Shown here piece after piece: positions 45,108-54,170 of a stretch of 64,000 bases of DNA. How positions within the stretch are numbered: the first letter of the stretch is position 1; every line of letters begins with the position of its first letter. Source of the stretch: Jiulongibacter sediminis (GTDB taxonomy: Bacteria > Bacteroidota > Bacteroidia > Cytophagales > Spirosomataceae); the NCBI RefSeq assembly GCF_001306455.1, contig NZ_LGTQ01000013.1:186001-250000 (forward strand). Direction: 5' to 3'. The notes under the pieces are model-generated. The model saw only the letters and a list, made by a program, of their open reading frames with translations. It was not told where the DNA came from and ran no database searches. The translations under genes were made by a program, and so were the position numbers.

Positions 45108-46556
45108 TTACTTATCTCCAAGCTTCCCACCACCGCCACCCAGATAGGGGTAACCATCAAATCCGGTATAATTAGGCTCGTTTGCTCTTGGGTCGTTTAA
45201 GTCTGTTTGAATACTTTTTAATTGCTCCCTGAGCTTCATTAAGATGGATTGGTATTGAGCATACTCAGCAACATTATTGATTTGCCCGGGATCATCTGTG
45301 AGAATATAAAGCTCTTCCTCCGGTCGTTTCGCGAAAGCCAGATGAAAGGCCTCAGGATACTCCTCTTTGTGCTCAGCAATAAAATCTTTGGTTGGGCCTC
45401 CGTCACAGTCGGCATACCACTGATTTGGGAAGTTCGTGAAGCCAATTTTGCCTGTTCCGGCAGGCCACTTTTGAGGTTTGTAATTTCTAATGTAAAGGTA
45501 TTGAGGAGTCCGTAGTCCTCTGGATGGGTAGCCGCCCATGTCTGGTTTTTCCTGAGCAGGTACATGTCGCTCCCGGCCAAAGGTAATTAGCTGCTGACCT
45601 GAGGACTGGCCATCAATAACCGGCTTAAAGCTTTTTCCTGTCATGTCTTTTGGTATTTCGACTCCGGCTGATTCCAGCAGGGTAGGTGCAATGTCGGCAA
45701 AGGAAATAAAGGATTCCGTGATGAAAGGTTCTTTGATTTGATCACCCCATCTCAAAGCAAAAGGAACCCGCGTGCCGGAGTCATATAGATTGCCTTTGCC
45801 GCGTGGGAAGGGCATGCCGTGATCGCCGGTCATAATGATAATCGTGTTTTCTAAAAGATCTCGTCTTTCCAATTCTCGAATAGCCGTTCCTACCAGCCTA
45901 TCCCATCGTTCTACTTCATAGTAATAATCGGCGACGTCATTTCTAACGACTTCATGATTCGGGAAATGCGGGAATAAATGGACTTTCTCAGGGTCAATTC
46001 CATGTTTTTTACCCGCCCCTTTTTCATAAGGGCGGTGAGGATCAGGGGTGCCCAGCCAGAAGAAAAAGGGCTGATTATCCGGAGTGGCTTCCAGAAAGTC
46101 TTCGAGTTCCTCGTAACCTTGTCCGCTAGGGTGCTCTCCATGAGCAGCAATCCAGTTGTCTAAACTTCCGGGTCCCCAGGTCTTTTTAAGGTTTCGACCT
46201 ATCCGATACCCCTGATCTTTCAGGAGATGAATGAAGCTTTCATGTTCTTCGGGTAGTGTACTCCATAAATTAGCTCCGGAACCGAGCTCCCAATGGTATT
46301 TACCGGTAATGAAGGCATTTCGACTTGGTGTGCAGGAAGGACTGGACACATATGCGTTCTCAAAGAGGACGCCTTCGGCTGCCAGACGATCAAAATTTGG
46401 AGTCTGAATGGCTAAATCGCCGTACGCTCCTGCATGTGGCCAGCCCCAGTCATCAGCAAGGCAGAAGAGGATATTCGGCCTATTTTTGGGCTCTTCTTTC
46501 CGAACGTTTAACCCGAAAAGACCCGCAAGAGATAATAAAAGAGCGAAATATTTCAA
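45108..46556 (-). CDS. Type I sulfatase, exported
   Basis: 482 residues with a short signal (MKYFALLLSLAGLFG). The sulfatase core is clear: 'RPNILFCLADDWGW' with metal ligands Asp35 and Asp36, and the modification motif SPSCTPSRNAFITGKY, in which Cys75 would become formylglycine. 'IIMTGDHGMPFPRGKGNLYDSGTRVPFALRWG' is the conserved metal and substrate region. It probably acts in the periplasm on sulfated polysaccharide (heparin-, carrageenan- or fucan-type). No polysaccharide utilisation locus (SusC/D) is next to it; an anaerobic or FGE maturase must be elsewhere. Confidence 0.9.
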   Translation of the reverse strand: MKYFALLLSLAGLFGLNVRKEEPKNRPNILFCLADDWGWPHAGAYGDLAIQTPNFDRLAAEGVLFENAYVSSPSCTPSRNAFITGKYHWELGSGANLWSTLPEEHESFIHLLKDQGYRIGRNLKKTWGPGSLDNWIAAHGEHPSGQGYEELEDFLEATPDNQPFFFWLGTPDPHRPYEKGAGKKHGIDPEKVHLFPHFPNHEVVRNDVADYYYEVERWDRLVGTAIRELERRDLLENTIIIMTGDHGMPFPRGKGNLYDSGTRVPFALRWGDQIKEPFITESFISFADIAPTLLESAGVEIPKDMTGKSFKPVIDGQSSGQQLITFGRERHVPAQEKPDMGGYPSRGLRTPQYLYIRNYKPQKWPAGTGKIGFTNFPNQWYADCDGGPTKDFIAEHKEEYPEAFHLAFAKRPEEELYILTDDPGQINNVAEYAQYQSILMKLREQLKSIQTDLNDPRANEPNYTGFDGYPYLGGGGGKLGDK

Positions 46557-46665
46557 CAGAGTAGGGTTTTGGTCTAACCGAAGTTAGCCAAAAAATATAA
46601 ATTTATTTATAGAATAAAAAGAAATTTCAGAAATGATTGAAAATACAATAATAAAGATATTTTCA

Positions 46666-47673
46666 TTATTGGTTTCTTTCTCGGAGTAAATCGTCCTTTT
46701 CAATAAGATCAGGAATTTGAATTTTATGAGAGAGGGTTATTGGCTTTTCACCCTTAAAATAGATTCTGGCTTTTAATTCAAAATTTCCCCATACGCGAAG
46801 CCCAAGTCCGAAATGATTTTCGAGGTTGGTGCTGATAACCATCGGGTTCTGAAAAGAGTTATGAAGTAGGTACTCGACCGTATCAATTTTGGCTAATTGC
46901 TCCTCACTGCTCTGAAGATAGACTTTGACTTCATAGATTTCTTTTCGCCTGTGTTGATAAGTACTTACTAGTTGAATATGGCTCTGTTGCAGATTTTCGG
47001 GCAACCCATACAGGCTTTGTAAAGCTTCTTTGTCAATTTCACTCAATTTACCATCATTATTATACCGTGGATTACAGTAATTCAATACAGAGTTGGTGTC
47101 ACAAGGGGATATAAACCAGTCCCCTTTCCAGCTTTTCTCTCTTCGGGAACAATCAGGGAAGATACATTCTGACCTTTCTTGTTGGTGGGCAAAACCCAGG
47201 GCATGACCAAATTCATGAACAGCGATGGATTTAATACATTCTTCCGGGTACCTCTTGCAGCTGGTGTTCCATTTTTCAAAATCAAAATTAAGAACCATTC
47301 CTTTTTTTCTGAATCGAAGCTCTCTGCCAAGACCTCTCGTATATGCCCCGGCCCCTTTGTCTTCTACAAAAATATGAATGTCTCCATTTTTTTCGCTTGC
47401 AGGGCACCAGTCGGTAAACCGTACCGCAGAGCTTGCCTGCCATGTTTCAGTAATTGCCTGCCGCACCCATTCGCGTTTCAGGGAGTCTTCAGGGGAAGGG
47501 TTTTCCCAACAGACTGAAATCGTGTTTCCTCTCCAAAGGGCATTTTTTAAAGGGAATGCATTCAGGATGGTATTTGGAACACTTGGAGTTTCTAGTTCTC
47601 TTTGTACCTGATCCTGGGCCCAAAGCATGGTACACGGAAATAAAGCCCAAAAACAAAGGACGACTAGTTTCAT
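46666..47673 (-). CDS. Exported metzincin-type zinc protease
   Basis: 335 residues with a signal peptide (cut near LWAQ, residue 20). The zinc motif HEFGHALGFAHQQER (His153, Glu154, His157, His163) is followed by the Met-turn region 'NSVLNYC', where Leu-Asn replaces Met, which is unusual. The HExxHxxGxxHxQxR pattern is closest to astacins and matrixins. The remaining C-terminal part is beta-rich and not recognised. It lies three bases downstream of the caspase-like gene on the same strand, so the two are probably co-expressed. Confidence 0.8.
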   Translation of the reverse strand: MKLVVLCFWALFPCTMLWAQDQVQRELETPSVPNTILNAFPLKNALWRGNTISVCWENPSPEDSLKREWVRQAITETWQASSAVRFTDWCPASEKNGDIHIFVEDKGAGAYTRGLGRELRFRKKGMVLNFDFEKWNTSCKRYPEECIKSIAVHEFGHALGFAHQQERSECIFPDCSRREKSWKGDWFISPCDTNSVLNYCNPRYNNDGKLSEIDKEALQSLYGLPENLQQSHIQLVSTYQHRRKEIYEVKVYLQSSEEQLAKIDTVEYLLHNSFQNPMVISTNLENHFGLGLRVWGNFELKARIYFKGEKPITLSHKIQIPDLIEKDDLLRERNQ

Positions 47674-47675
47674 AT

Positions 47676-48815
47676 TTAATCAGCCATTTCCTCAATCGAA
47701 AATTGTGTTATTTCCATATTGTCAGCGGACCGTTCGACTCCTCCAACGGGGATACGCCGAAGAACGGGTACTGAATCAGGACTTGAAATACGCTTGAAAT
47801 AATTTTCCACAGTTAAGGTTTTTTCGCTTATCACAGTAGAAGAATTGGGGTCAATGGTTTTAACAGTAACCTTGGCGTCGGAGCTGAAACCTTTTTCTAA
47901 AGGAGAAAGTATCTCTTTCTTTTCTGAGGAGGATCTAGCCTTTCCCACTTTAATAATAGCATCCTGAAGAGTGGAGAATAGTACTATTTTGTTGAAATCC
48001 GGCTTTTGAAAAACTAGTGATTTTCGAATGGACCGGCAAGGTAAAATCTCCATGACAGGTTCAATTTCTTCATCCCTCGTCTGAGCCGTTAAAGTACCCA
48101 TTGCAACGAGATGATTGAAATTGAAATTTTCAATAGTTGATAATGTAGCTGAGTTTACAGAGCGAGAGAAGGCCTCGGTGAAGCCAAAAGTGAAAGCCGA
48201 TGCCCCGACCCTGGACGAAACCGGTACTACCTTGTTTCTACCTGCATTAGCAAGTTTGATGACACCACAGGATGAAAAAAGTAAATTTAAAACGGCCATT
48301 TTCGGGACCATATCTTCCAAAATTCCCATGTCACCTACAGCAATTGGAAGATCAAAAATTGAATTGCGGCAATCAGCCATTACAATCCCCAGAGCGTGCT
48401 CTTTCTGATCAATGATCCGTGCGACTTCATCCATTTCAAGCTTATTATTAAAAAAGCCGTTCAATTTAAAGGTTGGAAACCGGCTTGATGACCGGGAGGG
48501 GAATTCTGACCGTCCGGTATAATAGAAAAGAATCAGGTCCCCAGGCTTTTCACGGAGGTTTGTTAAAGTACTGATTACTTTTCGGGTATTGAAATTGGAA
48601 TTGCTTAGAACAATGGTATGTAAGGGATAATCCAATGTAGAGCTGGCTTCAGAAGCCATATTAATCATTAATTCTTCATCGGCCCGGCTGGCCATTCCTA
48701 ATTCCGGATCTTCGATATCTGAAAGAATAATAAGATGAATTGTTCGCTTTTGAGCAGAGAGAGAGAGGGTAAGGGTAACCCAAAACAAGATGAAAGAGAG
48801 TGTTTTTATTTTCAT
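47676..48815 (-). CDS. Exported caspase-fold protein with both catalytic residues replaced
   Basis: About 379 residues from ATG 48815, which opens the signal peptide MKIKTLSFILFWVTLTLSLSAQ. An upstream in-frame ATG (48872) would bury that signal. The caspase-like (C14) core is recognisable by 'KPGDLILFYYTGRSEFPS' and 'ALGIVMADCRNSIF', which match 'FYYSGHG' and 'ADCCNN' of Bacteroidota caspase-family proteins. The catalytic His is Arg102 and the catalytic Cys position is Arg150. A stray Cys149 precedes it. It should therefore be inactive as a protease and may bind or regulate. Cotranscribed with the metzincin three bases downstream. Confidence 0.75.
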   Translation of the reverse strand: MKIKTLSFILFWVTLTLSLSAQKRTIHLIILSDIEDPELGMASRADEELMINMASEASSTLDYPLHTIVLSNSNFNTRKVISTLTNLREKPGDLILFYYTGRSEFPSRSSSRFPTFKLNGFFNNKLEMDEVARIIDQKEHALGIVMADCRNSIFDLPIAVGDMGILEDMVPKMAVLNLLFSSCGVIKLANAGRNKVVPVSSRVGASAFTFGFTEAFSRSVNSATLSTIENFNFNHLVAMGTLTAQTRDEEIEPVMEILPCRSIRKSLVFQKPDFNKIVLFSTLQDAIIKVGKARSSSEKKEILSPLEKGFSSDAKVTVKTIDPNSSTVISEKTLTVENYFKRISSPDSVPVLRRIPVGGVERSADNMEITQFSIEEMAD

Positions 48816-48955
48816 GACTTTAAGGTTAGGTAGGGGTTTACTGTTTTCAGCAACTCCCTGTTTCTCAATCAATTTAAGGTATTTAAAGACAATAATTTTC
48901 TGATTTGAATATTTTTTGGCAAAAGGCTGCTTAACTTGTCATATACCCTAATGCC

Positions 48956-50950
48956 ATGTTCAAAAGATTACTGTTTATTCTCGCTTTGCCCATTTTATCT
49001 TTTGCTCAGTCGATATCACCCACCGACAGCTTAGTTCAGCTTTTAAAGACCCCAATTGCTGATACCACCAAGGTGTTGATTTATGAAGAGGTGGCTCTTC
49101 AACTGATCTATGATCAGTCACGCGAGGCTTTGAAATATGCTCAGAGAGGCCTCAAACTCGCAAAAGATATACATTATAAACTAGGTGAAGCCCGATGTTT
49201 GAATCGTATTGCCATTATTCAGCGGGTCAATGGAAATTATTCGGCTGCACTTCAGTATCACTATGATGCTCTTGCCATTGCCCGGGAGCTTAACGATCAC
49301 GAAGGAATCTCAAAAATTCTAAGTAGCATGGGGATTTTGTATGCTGAACAGAACGATTTCAAAAATTCTATTCAGTATTATGCGGAAGCCCGAAAGGAGG
49401 CTAAAAAGGTGAATTACCAAAGAATCATTGAAAACACCTTACTGAATACAGCTACGGATTACGCCCTCATGGGGAATCTGGATTCAGCACTGACCTATAA
49501 TCAAAAAGCTTATGAAAGTGCCTTGGAAACAGGGAATAATCTGAGCATCATTCTTTCAAATATTGCAGAGATTAATTTTAAGAGAAAGAATTATGAGCAG
49601 GCTTTTGAGAATTACAGGGCTAGTATCAACGCCGGCGAAGCCTTGGGTCAGAATCACTCGCTGAGTCAGACCTACTTAAAATTTGCAAAGCTTTTTCAGG
49701 CCGTAGGTCAAAAGGATTCGGCGGTCTTTTATGCCGGTAAGTCCCTTGAATACAGCAAGGCTACTCAGCATTTGGAATACCTTGTTTTGGCTAACCGGCT
49801 TTTATCTGAATTGTATGAACCTACCGATTTACAAAGAAGTTTTGCTTATTACAAGGCGTCTGAGGTTGCCAATGATAGCTTGAATAGTGTGGACAAAACA
49901 TTACGCCTGCGGCAGGTGGAATTCAATGAAGAAATGCGAAAGCAGGAACTGGAAGTTATCCGGGAAAAAGAGTTGGCTCAAAAGAAACAAGGAATCTTGA
50001 TCGGCTTGCTGGTCGGTTTTATTTTGCTCGGAGGAATTATCTACCGCAACTACCTTCAGAAAGCCGCTACCAATAAGTTATTGAAACAGCAGAATGAGGC
50101 GATACGGGAAAGCAAGAATGAGCTGGAACAATCACTTAAGCAATTGAAAATTACTCAAAACCAATTGATACAGTCTGAAAAATTGGCTTCTATGGGCGAA
50201 TTGAGTGCCGGTATTGCTCATGAAATACAAAACCCAATGAATTTCGTCAACAATTTCGCAGAGGTAAGTCAGGAGCTCATTGAAGAATTCAGAGAAGAGC
50301 TGGATAAGACAGAATTACCCGAATCGCGGAAGAATACTTTTGCTGAACTTTTGGCAGAGTTAGAGACGAGCCAATCCCGTATTTTTGAGAATGGTAAAAG
50401 AGCTAGTGGTATAGTACAGGGAATGCTCGAGCATTCCCGTGGTAAAACCGGTGAACGAAGGGAAATCGATCTAAATAAAATGTGTGATGAATACCTGAGA
50501 CTTTCTTTTCATGGTATGCGTGCCAAAGACAAGAGCTTTGCTTCCGGTTTTGAGCTACAGCTTGATCCAAACCTTCCGAAATACATAGGCGTGGTCCAGG
50601 AATTAAGCAGGGTGATTCTTAACCTCATTAATAATGCATTTTATGCCGTGCATAGCAGAAAGAAAAAGATGTCCGAAGATTATCAACCCATGGTAACTGT
50701 TCAAACCGTATTTAGAGAAAAAAATACGCTGGAAGTCAGAGTTGGTGATAATGGTGAAGGTATTGCTCCTGAAATTAGGGATAAAATATTTCAACCATTT
50801 TTTACAACTAAGCCTGCCGGAGAGGGTAGTGGTTTGGGGTTATCTATTTCATACGATATTATTACTAAAGGACATAACGGCCGATTGGAAGTACAAAGCG
50901 AGGAAAATACAGGGACAACATTTATTGTCACTCTTTTCACAGTGTCCTGA
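48956..50950 (+). CDS. Sensor histidine kinase with periplasmic TPR domain
   Basis: 664 residues. A signal peptide or anchor (MFKRLLFILALPILSFAQ) is followed by about seven TPR units (residues about 30-320), one transmembrane helix ('GILIGLLVGFILLGGIIY', about 347-365), a coiled coil, and the dimerisation/phosphoacceptor helix 'GELSAGIAHEIQNPMNFV' with His422, then the HATPase domain with 'NLINNAFYAV', 'VGDNGEGIAPEIRDKIFQPFFTTKPAGEGSGLGL'. No response regulator gene is adjacent, so it is an orphan kinase. Periplasmic TPRs would sense a protein or peptide ligand. Divergent from the caspase-like gene. Confidence 0.88.
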   Translation: MFKRLLFILALPILSFAQSISPTDSLVQLLKTPIADTTKVLIYEEVALQLIYDQSREALKYAQRGLKLAKDIHYKLGEARCLNRIAIIQRVNGNYSAALQYHYDALAIARELNDHEGISKILSSMGILYAEQNDFKNSIQYYAEARKEAKKVNYQRIIENTLLNTATDYALMGNLDSALTYNQKAYESALETGNNLSIILSNIAEINFKRKNYEQAFENYRASINAGEALGQNHSLSQTYLKFAKLFQAVGQKDSAVFYAGKSLEYSKATQHLEYLVLANRLLSELYEPTDLQRSFAYYKASEVANDSLNSVDKTLRLRQVEFNEEMRKQELEVIREKELAQKKQGILIGLLVGFILLGGIIYRNYLQKAATNKLLKQQNEAIRESKNELEQSLKQLKITQNQLIQSEKLASMGELSAGIAHEIQNPMNFVNNFAEVSQELIEEFREELDKTELPESRKNTFAELLAELETSQSRIFENGKRASGIVQGMLEHSRGKTGERREIDLNKMCDEYLRLSFHGMRAKDKSFASGFELQLDPNLPKYIGVVQELSRVILNLINNAFYAVHSRKKKMSEDYQPMVTVQTVFREKNTLEVRVGDNGEGIAPEIRDKIFQPFFTTKPAGEGSGLGLSISYDIITKGHNGRLEVQSEENTGTTFIVTLFTVS

Positions 50951-51007
50951 TTATAATTCGTAACTTGTTTAAGTTAACATTATTAGAAACCATTGAAAAT
51001 TAAGAAC

Positions 51008-51187
51008 ATGAAAAAAAAGACCCTAACCTCAGTTTCTTTTCTATTGCTACCTATTCTTTCACTTGCTGCCCCTATCGGAACACATCGCCCGGATGGATGC
51101 CCGGAGTGTGGATTTGATTATACCGGTATTGCCATAGGTGTGGTTGTTGGAATAATAGTCGGATATTTGGTTGGCAAGAGAAAGTAA
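51008..51187 (+). CDS. Very small exported or membrane protein with a CPEC motif
   Basis: 59 residues from ATG 51008; an in-frame TTG at 50993 would add five. The N-terminus MKKKTLTSVSFLLLPILSLAA is a cleavable-looking signal, followed by 'HRPDGCPECGFDY', then a second hydrophobic span 'GIAIGVVVGIIVGYLVGKRK'. The CxxC may bind a metal or be redox-active. It lies 57 bases after the kinase gene on the same strand and may be its accessory. Not recognised as a known family. Confidence 0.6.
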   Translation: MKKKTLTSVSFLLLPILSLAAPIGTHRPDGCPECGFDYTGIAIGVVVGIIVGYLVGKRK

Positions 51188-51218
51188 ACTTTTGCGAACT
51201 ACTTCTTTGGGTTTTGGA

Positions 51219-52703
51219 CTAGAAGAGAGGTTTCCTTTCTACTTGTGAAAATGAAATCAAAAGAGGGACGACTTGACCCTCATGATCACCTTTGAGTTCA
51301 AAACCCATTTTATGTTTTAGGTACTGAACCTGATCTCGTGGAACCAAAAGGTCTCCGAAGACTGCCTGTAATTGTTGAGGAAAACTTCCATTCATGGCAT
51401 TCATGTCTTCAATCAGCCAGGAAATTCGGGGAATCTGTATCGGAGAAAATAAAATACAGATGTACTCCTGACCGAACGGAGGCCTGAGCTGAAGAAAAGA
51501 TTCATCATTCGGTAATTGGAAGAGACTTTCCGGGCCGATGGGGGGCTGGTCAGTCAATGTTTCGGGATAAAGTTTTTGAACGATTCCGCTTTTCTCACTC
51601 TTTGTCAGCAGATAGATGTATACCTGGTTACCGGTTCTTACCTGTACCCTGTAGTTTGTCTGAGTTTCCTGATTGGGAAGAAAGTACTGCACCAGACTGT
51701 CTTTGGCCTCTGAGGCCTGAGTCTGAATGGAGTTATTGAGTTCAAAATTAAGAGAGTCTTTTTGTTGTGACATCATGTATTCAAAGTAGAACTCACCTGA
51801 CATTTCAATTTCACCGGGCTTTGAATCGGGCTTTACAAAGGCCTGATATCCATATTTTGCATGCTTCAGGAAGTCGGAATATCGAATCCAGAAAAAACCT
51901 TCGTCTCCAAAGTCAGGTCCATAGCTGTTTACCGCATGAAAGGCTCCACCAAATTTTTGATCATCATAACCAACAATACAGATGGCATGACCGCCCAGAA
52001 GTTTTTTTGACTTCTCAGGCTGCCATAGACTGTACCGGTATTCATCGCTAAGGCTAATATTGAATAACTGAAGAATCGAAAACCAAAGTTTCTTGAAAAA
52101 TCCGGGGCTACTTAATGAACTGGTGGTCACTATGGCAGCCACCACCGGACTTCTTTCGGCAAGGGCTTTCTTAGTGATATTGACCTTGTCCTGATTGTTT
52201 TGGATGAGCGTAAAAAGTGTGGTATAATCCAAAATTTTAGAGTCTTCGCCTGTCTCTATTAAGGCAGTTGAAGCACAGGAAGGGTAAGGTAGAAGATTGT
52301 AATCAGCCGCCCCATTCTTTTTCATGAAGTCAAAGGCGTCAGTCAGAAAAGTTCCGAATTGACAATCTATATCCAAACTGTCTTTGATGGCATTATAGGT
52401 GAAAGAAGGTGAGAATCGTAACTTATCGATTTCGGCCCGGTCTGTCAGGTTTAAATCGATCGCCTTCATGATCGTTCGCATATAATAGGTGGTCGAAATA
52501 CCCACACAGGTACTGTGTTCGCCCTGATCGATCACCGAAGGAACATACATAGAGAGATCTACACTTGCCGGCAAGGCTGCCGTTTCCAGTTTTAAATACA
52601 ACTGCTTTTTGGCTTTTAAATCATAGGCCACTGAATCGTCTAAATTAAGGCCTTGGCTGAAAAGAGGAAGAGACAGAAGTAGAAAGAAGATCAACTTGTT
52701 CAT
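51219..52703 (-). CDS. Exported papain-family (C1) peptidase with extra C-terminal domain
   Basis: 494 residues. Signal peptide to about residue 17 (LFSQG). The C1 catalytic set is complete: oxyanion Gln60 and Cys66 in 'VIDQGEHSTCVGIST' (the usual Trp after Cys is Val), His239 in 'LLGGHAICIVGYDD', Asn259 in 'AVNSYGPDFGDEGFFWI'. Beyond residue 280 comes a second domain ('YRVQVRTGNQVYIYLLTKSEKSG', 'GQEYICILFSP') whose rhythm resembles DUF4384, often joined to caspase-family proteins in this phylum. It ends near residue 494. The active set implies a working protease outside the cytoplasm. Confidence 0.78.
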   Translation of the reverse strand: MNKLIFFLLLSLPLFSQGLNLDDSVAYDLKAKKQLYLKLETAALPASVDLSMYVPSVIDQGEHSTCVGISTTYYMRTIMKAIDLNLTDRAEIDKLRFSPSFTYNAIKDSLDIDCQFGTFLTDAFDFMKKNGAADYNLLPYPSCASTALIETGEDSKILDYTTLFTLIQNNQDKVNITKKALAERSPVVAAIVTTSSLSSPGFFKKLWFSILQLFNISLSDEYRYSLWQPEKSKKLLGGHAICIVGYDDQKFGGAFHAVNSYGPDFGDEGFFWIRYSDFLKHAKYGYQAFVKPDSKPGEIEMSGEFYFEYMMSQQKDSLNFELNNSIQTQASEAKDSLVQYFLPNQETQTNYRVQVRTGNQVYIYLLTKSEKSGIVQKLYPETLTDQPPIGPESLFQLPNDESFLQLRPPFGQEYICILFSPIQIPRISWLIEDMNAMNGSFPQQLQAVFGDLLVPRDQVQYLKHKMGFELKGDHEGQVVPLLISFSQVERKPLF

Positions 52704-52860
52704 TCTGAGGGCTTTGAAAGTTGAATGAAAGTACGAAAAAGAAGAGAAAGATTTTGGGAAGCGTTTATAAAATTTTCAATAAATAATTGAAAATTTTATA
52801 ATTTCAGTAAAAAATGAAAATAATTACTAATAAAAATTAACTTTTCGTAGAATTGAACTT

Positions 52861-53577
52861 TTACTGTAACTGTCTTAAATACATCTGAATAGTATTTTCC
52901 AAACCCAGATAGAGAGCATCAGAAATTAGGGCGTGCCCAATGGAGACTTCCAGTAAGCCTGGTATATTTTGATGAAAGTAGGCGAGGTTATCCAGACTGA
53001 GATCATGACCTGCGTTAAGCCCTAAACCGAGCTCATTTGCCTTTTCTGCGGCTTTTACGAAAGGAGCAATAGCCATTTCTTTGTTTTGTGAATAATTAGT
53101 GGCGTAGGCTTCAGTGTATAATTCTATTCTGTCAGTCCCCGTTTCGGCAGCCCCTTCTACCATTTTTACGTCAGGGTCAACGAAAATAGAAACCCGAATT
53201 CCCTCTTGTTTGAAAGTAGAAATCAGTTCTTTCAGTAAGTCTTTGTTTTTGATCGTGTCCCAGCCAGCATTTGAAGTGATAGCTCCAAGTTTGTCGGGCA
53301 CCAGAGTAACTTGTGTAGGATTGGTATCAAGCACTACTTCCATAAAACGGCCTTCGGTAGGATTCCCTTCAATATTATACTCGGTGGTTACGATTTTTTT
53401 GAGATCATAAACATCATCGTAGCGGATATGTCTTTCATCCGGTCTTGGATGGATGGTGATGCCCTGAGAACCGAAACGCTCACAGTCTTTAGCAACCTTC
53501 ACGAGGTTTGGTACATCTCCTCCACGGGAGTTTCTGAGGGTGGCTATTTTATTGATATTGACAGATAATTTCGTCAT
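52861..53577 (-). CDS. pdxJ: Pyridoxine 5'-phosphate synthase
   Basis: 238 residues; condenses 1-deoxyxylulose 5-phosphate with amino-acetone phosphate to form PNP. The start '[50 protein letters not shown]' and 'IELYTEAYA' and '[15 protein letters not shown]' are conserved in PdxJ. Cytoplasmic octamer. It is divergent from yqeY. Confidence 0.95.
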   Translation of the reverse strand: MTKLSVNINKIATLRNSRGGDVPNLVKVAKDCERFGSQGITIHPRPDERHIRYDDVYDLKKIVTTEYNIEGNPTEGRFMEVVLDTNPTQVTLVPDKLGAITSNAGWDTIKNKDLLKELISTFKQEGIRVSIFVDPDVKMVEGAAETGTDRIELYTEAYATNYSQNKEMAIAPFVKAAEKANELGLGLNAGHDLSLDNLAYFHQNIPGLLEVSIGHALISDALYLGLENTIQMYLRQLQ

Positions 53578-53654
53578 TTTTGCTCGTCCTATTTTTTACA
53601 AAATTACAGCGATTCATTCACAATGCTTCGTTGAATCAGAAAAAACCAAATTAC

Positions 53655-54107
53655 ATGTCTTTAAAATCAAAAATCGACGCGGATATTAAAGCGGCCATGC
53701 TGGCCAAAGATAAAGTGAAATTACTGGCTCTTAGAGATGTCAAAAAAGTGATATTATTGGAAGAAACGGCAGCTGGCAAAAGTGGAGAACTGACAGAAGC
53801 GGATGAAATGCGAATTCTTCAAAAGGCCGTTAAACAAAGAAAAGACTCCGCTGAAATCTACAAGCAACAAAACAGGCCTGATCTTCTTGAAAAAGAGGAG
53901 GCTGAAATCGCAGTGATTGAAAAATACTTACCTGAGGCCATGAGTGAGGACGACTTGAAAAAAGCTCTGGAGGAGGTGATTGCCAAAGTGGGAGCCACTT
54001 CACCCTCTGATATGGGTAAGGTAATGGGTATTGCTACCAAGACTCTTGCCGGTAAGGCTGATGGCCGAGCCATCTCAGCCATGGTGAAAAGCCTGTTGGC
54101 TAATTAA
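53655..54107 (+). CDS. GatB/YqeY domain protein
   Basis: 150 residues from ATG 53655, giving MSLKSKIDADIKAAMLAKDKVKLLALR, the family's standard start; a longer frame back to 53580 adds 25 unconserved residues. The C-terminal YqeY domain resembles the tRNA-binding tail of GatB ('GKVMGIATKTLAGKADGRAISAMVKSLL'). Role uncertain; perhaps tRNA-dependent amidation. Followed by a strong hairpin terminator before cvpA. Confidence 0.88.
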   Translation: MSLKSKIDADIKAAMLAKDKVKLLALRDVKKVILLEETAAGKSGELTEADEMRILQKAVKQRKDSAEIYKQQNRPDLLEKEEAEIAVIEKYLPEAMSEDDLKKALEEVIAKVGATSPSDMGKVMGIATKTLAGKADGRAISAMVKSLLAN

Positions 54108-54118
54108 TGTAATTATTC

Positions 54119-54146
54119 AAAGTCTGCCGATAAGGCAGACTTTTTT
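54119..54146 (+). terminator. Terminator of the yqeY gene
   Basis: Stem AAAGTCTGCC / GGCAGACTTT (54119-54128, 54134-54143) with a 5-base loop, then a T run. Confidence 0.88.
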
Positions 54147-54170
54147 AGCTTTCCTAAAACCTCTACATCC

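Noticed and set aside
47676-48815. Caspase-like protein as part of an anti-phage abortive system
   Set aside because: It has a signal peptide and lacks catalytic residues, and no sensor partner (TPR-caspase, gasdermin, nucleotide cyclase) is next to it.
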